Assembly (NCBI RefSeq): GCF_024347615.1
Contig: NZ_AP025509.1
Span: 434,001-498,000, forward strand
Length of the DNA: 64,000 bases
Source: Vibrio splendidus
GTDB taxonomy: Bacteria > Pseudomonadota > Gammaproteobacteria > Enterobacterales > Vibrionaceae
Direction: 5' to 3'
The translations under genes were made by a program, and so were the position numbers. Position 1 is the first letter of the stretch. Each line of letters starts with the position of its first letter. Shown here in pieces: positions 37,332-45,124 of this stretch. The notes beneath the pieces were generated by a model that worked only from the letters and a program-made list of their open reading frames with translations, did no database searches and had not been told where the DNA came from.

Positions 37332-38387
37332 ATGAAAAAATTAGCATTAGTAGTTTTAGGTTTAAGCGCAGTTTCTCTTTCTTCTTACGCAGCTGAAGAG
37401 GTTTCAACTCTGACAGAGTTCTTCAATGCCGATGGTGAAGTAACTACCGTCGACAATTACGCGGTGTACGAAACGTCACGCCAATATTTGAAAAACCAAG
37501 AGCTTGTTGGCGTTAATAAATTCCTACACAAACGCGAGCTAACGCCAACTGATAAACAGCCTGTGGTTCGAATGAACCGAGACACATACTACTCAATGGC
37601 TGTGATTAACGTTTCGCAAGGCGCGACGATTACGCTACCTGAGATTCCTGAAGGTAAATACATGTCGATGGAGGTGATTACAGAAGACCACCGCATTCAG
37701 CCAATGCAATACGGTTCTGGTACGTTTGATCTTTCTACACATAGTGGTGACCACGTGTATGTCATCGTTCGTACCGACGCGACGTTCACCAAAGATGAAG
37801 TTCACAAAATCCAAGATCAGATGAGCATTGATGCAAAAGCAGACGCTGAATTCATGGCAATGCAAGTGGATGAGAAATCATTCGAGAAGGTCGAGAAAAA
37901 CCTTAAGATGGAAATGCCAAAGCTACTGAAACGCGATGGTGCTCAGGCGACGTTTGGTATGTTTACCAGCCCTGAAGATGCTTCAAAAGAGATGTTTACC
38001 AAAGAGAAGTACGCGGTGGGTGCAGCTATCGGTTGGGGCGGCGCGCAGTTAGATGACAATATCTACGAAGTCTCTGGTAACTTCCCGGCAGACACTTGTC
38101 ATCAAGCGACCTTTGATGATCCTAAGAACCAAGCGTTTTGGTCGGTAACTGTCTACAACAAACAAGGTTTCATGTTTGGTGAAGTGGCGAACGTAAGCTC
38201 AAACACGGCTGAGAAAAATGCAGATGGCACTTACACAGTAAGCTTTGGTTGTGGTGATGATGCGGTAAACAACATCAAAACAGAGAACGATTCTGGTGTG
38301 TTTAACTTGGCTTTCCGCCATTACATTCCGAGCCAAAAAGTACGTGATGGATTCCGAGTGCTTCCTTATGTGAAAGTGATTAATTAA
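37332..38387 (+). CDS. DUF1254/DUF1214-domain secreted protein, 351 aa
   Basis: Signal peptide (ending SYAA). The mature part shows the DUF1254-type N-terminal region (VDNYAVYETSRQYLK, VRMNRDTYYSMAVINVSQGATITLPEIPEGKYMSMEVI) and the DUF1214-type end (PKNQAFWSVTVYNKQGFM, FRHYIPSQKVRDGFRVLPYVKV). Periplasmic. Biochemical function of the family is unknown. ATG preceded by AAAGGTCAAC. Followed by short A/T repeats and a terminator. Confidence 0.85.
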   Translation: MKKLALVVLGLSAVSLSSYAAEEVSTLTEFFNADGEVTTVDNYAVYETSRQYLKNQELVGVNKFLHKRELTPTDKQPVVRMNRDTYYSMAVINVSQGATITLPEIPEGKYMSMEVITEDHRIQPMQYGSGTFDLSTHSGDHVYVIVRTDATFTKDEVHKIQDQMSIDAKADAEFMAMQVDEKSFEKVEKNLKMEMPKLLKRDGAQATFGMFTSPEDASKEMFTKEKYAVGAAIGWGGAQLDDNIYEVSGNFPADTCHQATFDDPKNQAFWSVTVYNKQGFMFGEVANVSSNTAEKNADGTYTVSFGCGDDAVNNIKTENDSGVFNLAFRHYIPSQKVRDGFRVLPYVKVIN

Positions 38388-38772
38388 AACGATATAGCTT
38401 AAACGGAATAGCTTAAAACGATATCGCAAGATATCGATTCAAGAAGCGCGTTATTGCCACTGGCAGTAACGCGCTTTTTTATTTGTTCGATAGCAGTGTC
38501 TCTGGCCTATTGCTGTGTATTCGCGCATGTTTTTCTAAACGACTTTATTAATTGTTAATCGGATTTCCCAGTGTAGATTCCGCGTTAGATACGCCATATG
38601 TTATGCAAGTGTGACTAACATATGCTTTTCATATAATTTAGCTAAAGTTATCGAGATTTTGACAGATAAAGGATTAGTGGGAGCTCTAACACGAGACAGA
38701 ACGTGCGAGCTTTGGTTTCAGTTATTGAAACCTTCAGAGAATTTTTAACAAACTTGCGTCGAGACAACCTAA
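38388..38772. other. intergenic region before the chemoreceptor gene, 385 bp
   Basis: Contains the terminator at 38444-38481, a near-repeat AGCTTAAA..AGCTTAAA just before it, and an inverted repeat CATATGTTA-N12-TAACATATG at 38595-38624 that may be an operator for the chemoreceptor. No additional ORF supported. Confidence 0.55.
38444..38481 (+). terminator. terminator after the DUF1254 gene
   Basis: AAGCGCGTTA-TTGCCA pairs with TGGCAGTAACGCGCTT, then TTTTATTT. The same stem sequence recurs in the terminator at 41291. Confidence 0.82.
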
Positions 38773-40332
38773 ATGAAGAAAACAATCCTATTTGCCGTTT
38801 TTATTATGTTTGGCATTGCAGTCGCTGCGAGTATGGCGTCAACCTATTTCATTTCAAGTGAAAAAATCGATGAGATAATATTGAACAAATCTCAAGTTCA
38901 AGCTGAATTCTTGGCTGGAAATGCTGGGTATATCTTAGAGAATTCGGATAATCCAGTTCAAGACTTACAAAAGCTGGTGGGTGAGCTGAAACAGCGATCT
39001 GATGTCACTTATGCAATTGTTATTGATAGTAACGTAAGCGCTGTTGCACACAGCGATAAAAATAAACTTAATAAGGTTTACGAAGATAGCTATACCGTTA
39101 AAGGTGCAACCCAAGGCGTACAATAGTATTCAAAATGGTACGCTGATGTTCAACAAGTGTGGGTGTTTGACATTATGGCACCTATCTACGTCAACGGTCA
39201 GCTGTACGGTACCTTTGATATCGGTATTCCGATCACGGAAGTGAGCCAAGCAACGAATGGTATTATTAGCTACCAGCTCGCTTCAATGGTTTTCATTTTT
39301 GTTGTTTGTCTCGTTGTTCTATCGCTTCTTCTTAGCAAACTGATGCAGCCTCTCTTGGTATTGAAAAACACATTACACGATATTTCTGAAGGTGATGGTG
39401 ACCTATCGGTACGTTTGCCCATCAAAGGGAATGACGAAGTTGCTCAAATCTCATCGGCTTTCAATGTGTTCGTTGGCAAGGTGCACGAGATAATTACGCA
39501 AACAGTGAATACGGGTGTTGAATTAAATAGCACTGCTATTGGGCTTCGTGAACAGTCACAGCAAGCATTGCAAAGAGGACAAGAGCAGAACGAACAAACC
39601 ATGTTGGTCGTGACATCTATGAATGAAATGATCGCCACGGTTAATGAAATTGCGTCTAGCGCGGCTGGTGCTGCAAGCGCGGCAAACATGGCGGCGAGTG
39701 AAACTCAAGAAGGTCATAAGACGATCGAGAAGACCACAAATTCGATTGCAAACCTTGAAGCCGAAATGAATAGTGCTTCTAACATCATCGTGAGCCTTGC
39801 TGATAATACTCAGTCGATCGGTACTATTCTTGACGTTATTCGAGGTATTTCTGAGCAAACAAACTTGCTTGCACTGAACGCTGCGATTGAAGCTGCACGT
39901 GCCGGTGAAGCTGGTCGAGGCTTTGCGGTTGTTGCTGATGAAGTTCGTAACCTTGCGACAAAAACAGCACAGTCGACCGATGAAATTGACACTATGATCA
40001 ACCAACTTCAAACCGAAGCTAAGAACGCTGTTAGCTCGATGAGTAATAGTAAGAACCTAATTGAAGAGGGTACGACTGAAACTGAAATGGCTCGCCAAGC
40101 TTTGGAAAAGATTTCAACGCAAGTTTTGGCTATTCTCGATATTAATACGCAAGTCGCAACGGCAACGGAGCAGCAGTCAGCGGTAGCGAATGAAATTAAT
40201 ATGAACATGGATACGGTTAATAGCTCAGTCAAAAACGGTTTGAGCGCAAGTGAGAAATTAGAGCAATCAAGCCAGCACCTGGCAGAGCTATCACAAGTTC
40301 TCGATCGTTATGTCGGTTCATTTAAAATCTAG
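38773..40332 (+). pseudogene. methyl-accepting chemotaxis protein interrupted by an in-frame TAG
   Basis: One frame runs from ATG 38773 to 40332 (520 codons) with a single TAG at 39124-39126 (codon 118), inside the periplasmic sensor domain. Layout: membrane helix ~7-25, single Cache-like sensor, second helix ([19 protein letters not shown]), HAMP ([21 protein letters not shown]), and the MCP signalling hairpin with the conserved tip [32 protein letters not shown]. All parts after the stop are intact and uninterrupted. A CAG-to-TAG change is the simplest origin (…GVQ-TAG-YSKWY…). Could be a recent pseudogene, a sequencing error or, less likely, read-through. Ligand unknown. Confidence 0.87.
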
Positions 40333-40690
40333 AATTCCCAACATATCTCTTTAAGAGAGGTGTGGGTCTCCAGTTATTTAATAGCGCTTATGTCATACAT
40401 GAGCGCTATTTTTTTGCGATATGCAGACGCAGATCTCCGATAGAGCGCGACAGAAATGAAGAATGTACCTGCAGTGTAATATCGAAAATTTGACCTATTT
40501 AGAAACAACGCGATCAAATAAGACAGTGACAGCAGGCACTTGCTTTTATTTCCGCATGCGTAAGGTCAAAAAATCGACTAAACAACAGCTCTGACGCGAC
40601 ACATAAGGTGTTCCGCCTCTCATCACGATGTATAGTTATTGATAGTTCATTCAGTAATTGTATCTTTAGTTGTCAGTTGATGTGGGTGTT
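40333..40690. other. intergenic region between chemoreceptor and pilin-like gene, 358 bp
   Basis: Holds the terminator at 40380 and then unassigned sequence leading to the pilin-like gene. No ORF, RNA or repeat recognised. Confidence 0.5.
40380..40417 (+). terminator. terminator after the chemoreceptor gene
   Basis: AATAGCGCT(t)ATG pairs with CATGAGCGCTATT, then TTTTTG. Confidence 0.8.
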
Positions 40691-41254
40691 ATGAAGAAAA
40701 ACGGATTTACTTTAATGGAATTAATCATTGTCATCGTGATACTTGGAGTCTTGGCCGTTACAGCAGCTCCGAGGTTTCTTAATATCCAAGAGTCAGCGAG
40801 AGAAGCGGTACTTGAAGGTGTTGCGGGTGCAATGGAAGGGGTTATCAAGCAGGTGACTTCTAAAGCCATTATTGTTGGGCTTAACCCGGACGCAACAAAC
40901 CCAGGTGATCAGAGCAACTATGTAATCGATTTTGGCATTGGTAGCGTTGAAGTAGATTGGGGAACACTTTGCCCTGAAAGTGAAGGCGAATCAGGAGATG
41001 CGTTAAATATGCTCGATTTCCTAACTTTGTCGGATGATGACAGCATCATCTCTGAATTAGGTAACAGACACACGGTTGTGGGATATACTCAGCCATTTAG
41101 TCAAGCTGACCTTAACAGCAATAACATAACTGATGATGCCTTACCTTCAGGTTGTTATGTTCTTTATGATTCTTTTGGCGGCAGGACAAGTGGAGACACA
41201 TGTCCAGTAGATGGTTGTGAGTGTACAGTTCGTGTTATGAACGATGAGTGTTAA
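40691..41254 (+). CDS. type IV pilin-like (MSHA-type) prepilin, 187 aa
   Basis: Class III prepilin signal MKKNGFTLMELIIVIVILG with cleavage expected between Gly5 and Phe6 and the invariant Glu at mature position 5, then the hydrophobic assembly helix. The C-terminal half is globular with six cysteines (CPESEGE ... GCYVLYD ... TCPVDGCEC ... DEC). I chose ATG 40691, which puts the prepilin signal at the N-terminus; the ORF opens 7 codons earlier. Resembles MSHA-type pilins in the N-terminus. It stands alone with no pilus assembly genes, so it would depend on assembly machinery elsewhere. Confidence 0.85.
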   Translation: MKKNGFTLMELIIVIVILGVLAVTAAPRFLNIQESAREAVLEGVAGAMEGVIKQVTSKAIIVGLNPDATNPGDQSNYVIDFGIGSVEVDWGTLCPESEGESGDALNMLDFLTLSDDDSIISELGNRHTVVGYTQPFSQADLNSNNITDDALPSGCYVLYDSFGGRTSGDTCPVDGCECTVRVMNDEC

Positions 41255-41290
41255 ACCAACCACATCATCTGGTTTATAGAAATTCAATAA

Positions 41291-41330
41291 AAAAGCGCGT
41301 TATTGCCGAGTAGCAATAACGCGCTTTTTT
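41291..41330. terminator. bidirectional terminator between pilin-like and MATE genes
   Basis: AAAAGCGCGTTATTGC pairs perfectly with GCAATAACGCGCTTTT around a six-base loop, with T-runs on both strands. Serves the two convergent genes. Confidence 0.88.
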
Positions 41331-41369
41331 GTCTTAGCTTAATGATTTGTCTTAGCTTAATGTTCGGTC

Positions 41370-42752
41370 TTAGTTTACCAATGGAGCACTTGCTGGTGGC
41401 AAGTCACGCTTCTTAATCACGTATCGCAAGCGAATTAACATCAGCGTCGCTGAAACGCTCAAGCCCGTTAGGATACCAATCCAAAAGCCTTCTTCACCCA
41501 TTGCTGGAACAATGTGGTCTGTTAAGCCCAACACCATGCCGAGTGGTAGTGCTAAGCCCCAGTATGAAGCGATAGCTAAGATCATTGGGATCTTAGTATC
41601 TTTATAGCCACGCAATGCTCCATTAGCAGACGTTTGCAATGCATCGCTGAATTGGTACATAGCTGTAAAGGTCAACAATACCGCTGCCGTTGCACTTATC
41701 GCAGGGTCGGTGGTGTAAAGCCTAATGATCCACTCAGGGAATAGAAGGAACATCGCAACCGAAAGTAGCGATATTAATGCTGCAACCAAGATACCGACTT
41801 TGCTGCGTTCAATTGCGCCTAGTTCGTCTTTCTCGCCTAGTGCATGTCCAACACGAATCGTAATGCCAAACGAAATACTCATTGGAATCACGTAAGTTAG
41901 GCTCGAGATGTTAAGTGCAATTTGTGCGGCTGCTACGTTCTCTGCACCAATACGACCAATCATCAGTGCGATTACCGCAAAGATACTGCCACATACAGCG
42001 ATGTTCATCCCGATAGGTAAACCTAATCTTAGAAGGTGAAGCATCTCTTTTGCTTTTGGTTTAGCGTCTGCAAAACTAATAATGGTTTTGTAGTGGTGAT
42101 GACCTTTAATGTAGGAATACAGCATTCCCGACATCAACCAATACACCAAGCTTGTCGCCCAACCACAACCCACAGCGCCCATTTCAGGGAAGCCGAACTT
42201 ACCGTAGATAAGCACGTAGTTGACCGGAATATTCACCAACAAGCCAACCACAGAAATGATCATTGGCACTTTGGTGTTGTTCATACCTTCACAGAAACCG
42301 TTCAAGGTGTAGAACAGGGCAATACCCGGCACACCGAAGGCTAGGGCAAACGCATAGTCACTGCCGATAGGGATGATCTCAGCGGCTACCCCAATCCATT
42401 CTAAGATTGGTTTCGCACTCACCAAGTAAGCAATGAGTAATACGCTAGCAATTAATGCCAACCAAACCATCTGGAAGAACTCAACAGAGATACTTTGAAA
42501 GTCACGTGAGCCGCGGTGGTAAGCGACAACAGGCGTTAACGCCATAATAACGCCACGCAGTAACAGCAACACAGGAATCCAAAGGCTAGTGCCAAGTGCA
42601 ATAGCAGCAAGATCGGCAGGGCTTACTTGGCCAGCCATTGTCGTATCGACAAATCCCATCGCTTGGGTCGCTATTTGAGTCAAAATGATTGGAATCGAAA
42701 GATGCATAAGCGCACCCGATTCACGAGTAAAAGGACGAAGTTTCGTTAGCAT
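41370..42752 (-). CDS. MATE-family multidrug efflux transporter, 460 aa
   Basis: Twelve-helix MATE exporter: IPIILTQIATQAMGFVDTTMAGQVSPADLAAIALG in helix 1-2 (with the conserved Asp) and repeated in the second half by LPIGMNIAVCGSIFAVIALMIGRIGAENVAAAQI; RVGHALGEKD between helices. Likely Na+- or H+-coupled. It is a NorM-clade relative, but its N-terminus differs from V. parahaemolyticus NorM as I recall it, so I give no symbol. Single gene. Confidence 0.9.
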   Translation of the reverse strand: MLTKLRPFTRESGALMHLSIPIILTQIATQAMGFVDTTMAGQVSPADLAAIALGTSLWIPVLLLLRGVIMALTPVVAYHRGSRDFQSISVEFFQMVWLALIASVLLIAYLVSAKPILEWIGVAAEIIPIGSDYAFALAFGVPGIALFYTLNGFCEGMNNTKVPMIISVVGLLVNIPVNYVLIYGKFGFPEMGAVGCGWATSLVYWLMSGMLYSYIKGHHHYKTIISFADAKPKAKEMLHLLRLGLPIGMNIAVCGSIFAVIALMIGRIGAENVAAAQIALNISSLTYVIPMSISFGITIRVGHALGEKDELGAIERSKVGILVAALISLLSVAMFLLFPEWIIRLYTTDPAISATAAVLLTFTAMYQFSDALQTSANGALRGYKDTKIPMILAIASYWGLALPLGMVLGLTDHIVPAMGEEGFWIGILTGLSVSATLMLIRLRYVIKKRDLPPASAPLVN

Positions 42753-43098
42753 GGAAGTTCACAACACCAATATAAATACACGAATGATGGCAGGATGGCC
42801 GGTGTGTATTTTAGGATGTGCCCCGTTGGGCGGGCGACAATATAAACACCTTACCGTATAGGGTCAAGCATTGGATTTATTGAGTTTCACTAGCTTTGAG
42901 GTAGGGGCCGATTCTGATGGTCAAAACACAACACTAACTCTCGTAAGTTATTGATTTATTGTAAATCATGCTAGTTGGATAATTTCTATATTTGCCACGC
43001 TAATCACTAAGGTTGTGGTATAAGTGATTGTTATGGAAAGACAAAGGCTAGTACAATTGGTGACTAATGAACTAGGCAGAATTTTCTGTAGCACAGCT
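42753..43098. other. intergenic region upstream of the MATE gene and cassette-like segment
   Basis: Contains the minus-strand promoter/leader of the MATE gene (a GC-rich piece near 42790-42840) and AT-rich sequence running to the core-like site at 43099. A 28-codon ORF at 43033 is not supported by an RBS. Confidence 0.45.
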
Positions 43099-43105
43099 GT
43101 TATAC
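43099..43105 (+). mobile_element. integron core-like site GTTATAC at the left edge of a cassette-like segment
   Basis: GTTATAC fits GTTRRRY apart from one base and is the exact reverse complement of GTATAAC at 43437-43443. In an integrated integron cassette the left core and the inverse core of the cassette's own attC have this relationship. Confidence 0.5.
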
Positions 43106-43121
43106 AAATACAGGGATGAAA

Positions 43122-43430
43122 ATGGAAATTACAGTTAAGAAAATATCGAAAAGGTCTCTTTTCAAAATGCTCTTTATCGGCTTTAGCCTGAGCTTCTTTG
43201 TCTTCTTTTTAGTATGTGGTATCGCATCTATATTTGGTGCGGAGACTGTAAAGTGGGATGAAACACCAGTAACGGGCATATCAGGCCTGCTGCTCGCCTT
43301 GGCTATGTGGCCAATATTTAGTTTGTTTCTAACATTATTTATGTGGTGCTTTGTAGCATTTGGCTTGTGGATTTACTCTTTGGTTAAACCTCTGAACCTG
43401 CTCTTTAAAGAAACTGCAGAGCACAATTAA
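43122..43430 (+). CDS. small membrane protein, ~102 aa, integron-cassette-like
   Basis: Two hydrophobic segments (LFIGFSLSFFVFFLVCGIASIF and LALAMWPIFSLFLTLFMWCFVAF) with a short periplasmic loop. I prefer the ATG at 43122 (AGGGA six bases ahead) to the one at 43116, which would leave no spacing. It lies between a GTTATAC core-like site and an attC-like element, so it looks like the gene of a single integron cassette. No family recognised. Confidence 0.6.
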   Translation: MEITVKKISKRSLFKMLFIGFSLSFFVFFLVCGIASIFGAETVKWDETPVTGISGLLLALAMWPIFSLFLTLFMWCFVAFGLWIYSLVKPLNLLFKETAEHN

Positions 43431-43436
43431 CCACTT

Positions 43437-43554
43437 GTATAACAAGAAGGTTAAGTTTGATTCACAACGTTTGGCACTTTCAATTCAAGCCGATTTTGAG
43501 TTTATGGCAAAATGGATTAGCCAAGGTGTTAGCATTCAATTGAGGTCGTAATGT
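43437..43554 (+). mobile_element. degenerate integron attC site (Vibrio repeat type), ~118 bp
   Basis: Starts with the inverse core GTATAAC and continues AAG..GTTAAGTTTGATTCACAACG-TTGGCA, then TTTATGGCA and GCCAAGGTGTTAGCATTCAATTGAGGTCGTA. The pattern follows Vibrio attC repeats (TAACAA...CAACG.TTGGC...GGCGTTA). The two ends form an imperfect dyad (TTGATTCACAACG-TTGGC against GCCAAGG-TGTTAGCATTCAA). The right core is degenerate (CGTAATG for GCGTTATG), so it is probably inactive. The ATG of the next gene begins right at this junction, as is usual in cassettes. Confidence 0.6.
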
Positions 43555-44054
43555 ACGAAGTTGTTTATAATATAAAGTTTGAAGGGTTGTGGTCACTTTA
43601 TTTCGCTCTTCCCGGTTTGTTATTTATATATATATCGGCTGAAGGTTATAAAAATAGAAAGAAATTATCCAGTTGGGATGTGCAAGTTGTTGGTAAGCCA
43701 GCGACTGAACAAAGCATAGGTATGGTTTTCAAAATACTCCTTATTTTTTCAGTGCTTTGGACTGCTTTAAGTGGGGGCAGCTTAATAATTCAATTATATT
43801 CCCTTTTATCTGATTACGGTCAGGGTGAATATGATGTTGTTGAAGGAAGTGTTGAGAACTTTAACCCGATACCTTATGGAGGGCATCAACAGGAAAGTTT
43901 TACTGTTGAGGGTGTTAAATTTAGTTATTCAGACTTTAGTATCTCCCCTGGTTTTAATAATACTAAGTCGCATGGCGGGCCTATAAGAAAAGGGTTAAGG
44001 GTGAAGGTATCACATATAGATAATGTAATCCTGAAGCTTGAAGTGATGCGCTAA
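43551..44054 (+). CDS. hypothetical membrane protein, DUF3592-like, 167 aa
   Basis: Two membrane helices (LYFALPGLLFIYISA and MVFKILLIFSVLWTALSG) followed by an extracytoplasmic domain of beta pattern (YDVVEGSVENFNPIPYGGHQQESFTVEGVKFSYSDF). The last part recalls DUF3592-type proteins; not certain. Its ATG directly follows the attC-like right end, so it may derive from a second cassette, but no attC is seen after its stop. Confidence 0.6.
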   Translation: MYEVVYNIKFEGLWSLYFALPGLLFIYISAEGYKNRKKLSSWDVQVVGKPATEQSIGMVFKILLIFSVLWTALSGGSLIIQLYSLLSDYGQGEYDVVEGSVENFNPIPYGGHQQESFTVEGVKFSYSDFSISPGFNNTKSHGGPIRKGLRVKVSHIDNVILKLEVMR

Positions 44055-44162
44055 ACACCGTGGTTTTTTATGCTACTTAGGTCTCTACTTAAACAGCATA
44101 GTTTTCCTATTCTGTTTGATTGTATAAAAGCGACCCTACGGAAATTATTGGAGGATGTGTCG

Positions 44163-44753
44163 ATGACTTGTCTTAAGTGCCAAGAAAAAAGTGTTACTGA
44201 TTTTTGTGTTAAAGTGCCTAAAAAATTTCTTTGGTTTTCATGGTATGGATATCAAAGACAGACCTTATGTCGAGAACATTTATTATCGGAATATCGCAAG
44301 TCATTTACTACGTCACAAGCACGATTGGTTGTCTTCTCCCCCGACTTTGAATACAAAAGAAAAGGTCTCTATCAATACCTTCCAACTCCATTGCGTGAAT
44401 TTGAAGAGTTTGCCCTTCACGATAATAAACAAGGGGAAAGAAAAGAAGATTTAATTGCTCTGAAAGAGACCTTTCGAAAATTACGTGGGTTTTGCGAGAA
44501 ATGCGGCAAACCGGCACAGGTTGCTTTTTTTTGCACTGGTTCTTTTGCATGGGAACAAAAACCTTTTTCACCATGCACGACAAGTGATCAGGTCATCATT
44601 TCTTCTATCTGTGCGCAGCCTGAAATTCTGTGTATGCAGTGCTGTTATTCGCAGGTTGAACCCTCATTATCCGCATGCGATTTAAAGCGAATTGGTGGGA
44701 TTCACGCTCTTCCTCAACATGGAGAGCATTGTATAATTGGGGTTGAAGAATGA
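44163..44753 (+). CDS. Cys-rich protein with paired CxxC motifs, ~196 aa, unknown function
   Basis: Start chosen at ATG 44163 with GGAGG eight bases ahead; the ORF extends to 44070 upstream without an RBS. Paired cysteines (MTCLKCQ; GFCEKCGKPA; ILCMQCCYSQ) suggest zinc-ribbon-like folding. No membrane segment. I do not recognise a family. Lies in the accessory stretch, 108 bp after the DUF3592-like gene. Confidence 0.6.
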   Translation: MTCLKCQEKSVTDFCVKVPKKFLWFSWYGYQRQTLCREHLLSEYRKSFTTSQARLVVFSPDFEYKRKGLYQYLPTPLREFEEFALHDNKQGERKEDLIALKETFRKLRGFCEKCGKPAQVAFFCTGSFAWEQKPFSPCTTSDQVIISSICAQPEILCMQCCYSQVEPSLSACDLKRIGGIHALPQHGEHCIIGVEE

Positions 44754-44873
44754 AACATGATTATATTTTGCAGACCCGGTTAAAGATGGGGCACACAAAT
44801 ATTACATACTAGTTCTGTTTTTGGTTGTCTCTAAGGCACTGTTGAAAGCGTCCCTTAAGGGCTCAGCTCAAAT

Positions 44874-44981
44874 TTATTGCCACAAAGCTAGTAGAAAAAC
44901 AAAAAGACCAATCCCAAGCGTTACTTTTAGAAGCAAGCCAAGAGGGGCTCCACCTTTTGGCGCTTTATTGCAACATACCAT
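44874..44981 (-). CDS. 35-residue single-helix membrane protein behind a MerR-type promoter
   Basis: ORF begins MVCCNKAPKGGAPLG and ends ...LLALWQ: a short N-terminal part with vicinal cysteines (CC), two lysines and a GG, then one ~19-residue hydrophobic helix with few charges. AGGA lies seven bases before the ATG. No known family that I recall. The case for a real gene is the RBS, the good membrane helix and, above all, a MerR-family promoter about 30 bases upstream. Function is unknown; metal or redox response is suggested by the promoter and the cysteines. Confidence 0.6.
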   Translation of the reverse strand: MVCCNKAPKGGAPLGLLLKVTLGIGLFVFLLALWQ

Positions 44982-45014
44982 AATCAGTTCCTAATTCATC
45001 GTTGGTTTCACTCA

Positions 45015-45045
45015 ACCTTAAACCTTTCCCTTACGGTAAGGTCAA
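45015..45045 (-). promoter_or_regulatory. MerR/CueR-type promoter with operator
   Basis: Reading the minus strand: -35 TTGACC (45045-45040), a 19-bp spacer, -10 TAAGGT (45020-45015). The overlong 19-bp spacer and the TAAGGT -10 are those of mer-type promoters. The spacer region contains the dyad ACCTT-N11-AAGGT (45042-45022), the same spacing and half-sites as CueR operators of copA. It lies between the gcvP terminator and the 35-residue protein. No merR-family gene is in the window. Confidence 0.7.
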
Positions 45046-45076
45046 TGCTTTCTTAGTCATATAATCTGAAAAACAA

Positions 45077-45104
45077 AAAAGCGAACCAAGTGGTTCGCTT
45101 TTGT
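45077..45104. terminator. bidirectional terminator after gcvP
   Basis: AAAAGCGAACCA pairs perfectly with TGGTTCGCTTTT around a two-base loop, with A/T runs on both sides. Confidence 0.85.
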
Positions 45105-45124
45105 TTATCTAAAATCTACAAAAA

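Larger units (their letters stand above)
44754..45124. other. gap between the Cys-rich gene and gcvP; holds a microprotein gene and a MerR-type promoter
   Basis: 371 bp without a large ORF. It contains the minus-strand 35-codon ORF 44874-44981, its MerR-type promoter (45015-45045) and the gcvP terminator (45077-45104). The portion 44754-44873 shows a CCCTTAAGGG palindrome but nothing else that I can assign. Confidence 0.6.

Noticed and set aside
39444..40011. Cys/Arg-rich ORFs opposite the MCP gene
   Set aside because: Complement of the MCP signalling domain; typical antisense shadow.
41370..42752. Calling the MATE pump NorM
   Set aside because: N-terminal sequence differs from the NorM proteins I recall; only the family is supportable.
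43033..43119. 28-codon ORF before the cassette-like gene
   Set aside because: No RBS; crosses the core-like site and ends inside the next start, so it is probably chance.
44042..44163. Second attC after the DUF3592-like gene
   Set aside because: GCTAAAC after the stop resembles an inverse core, but the rest of an attC (CAACG..TTGGC blocks and right core) is missing.
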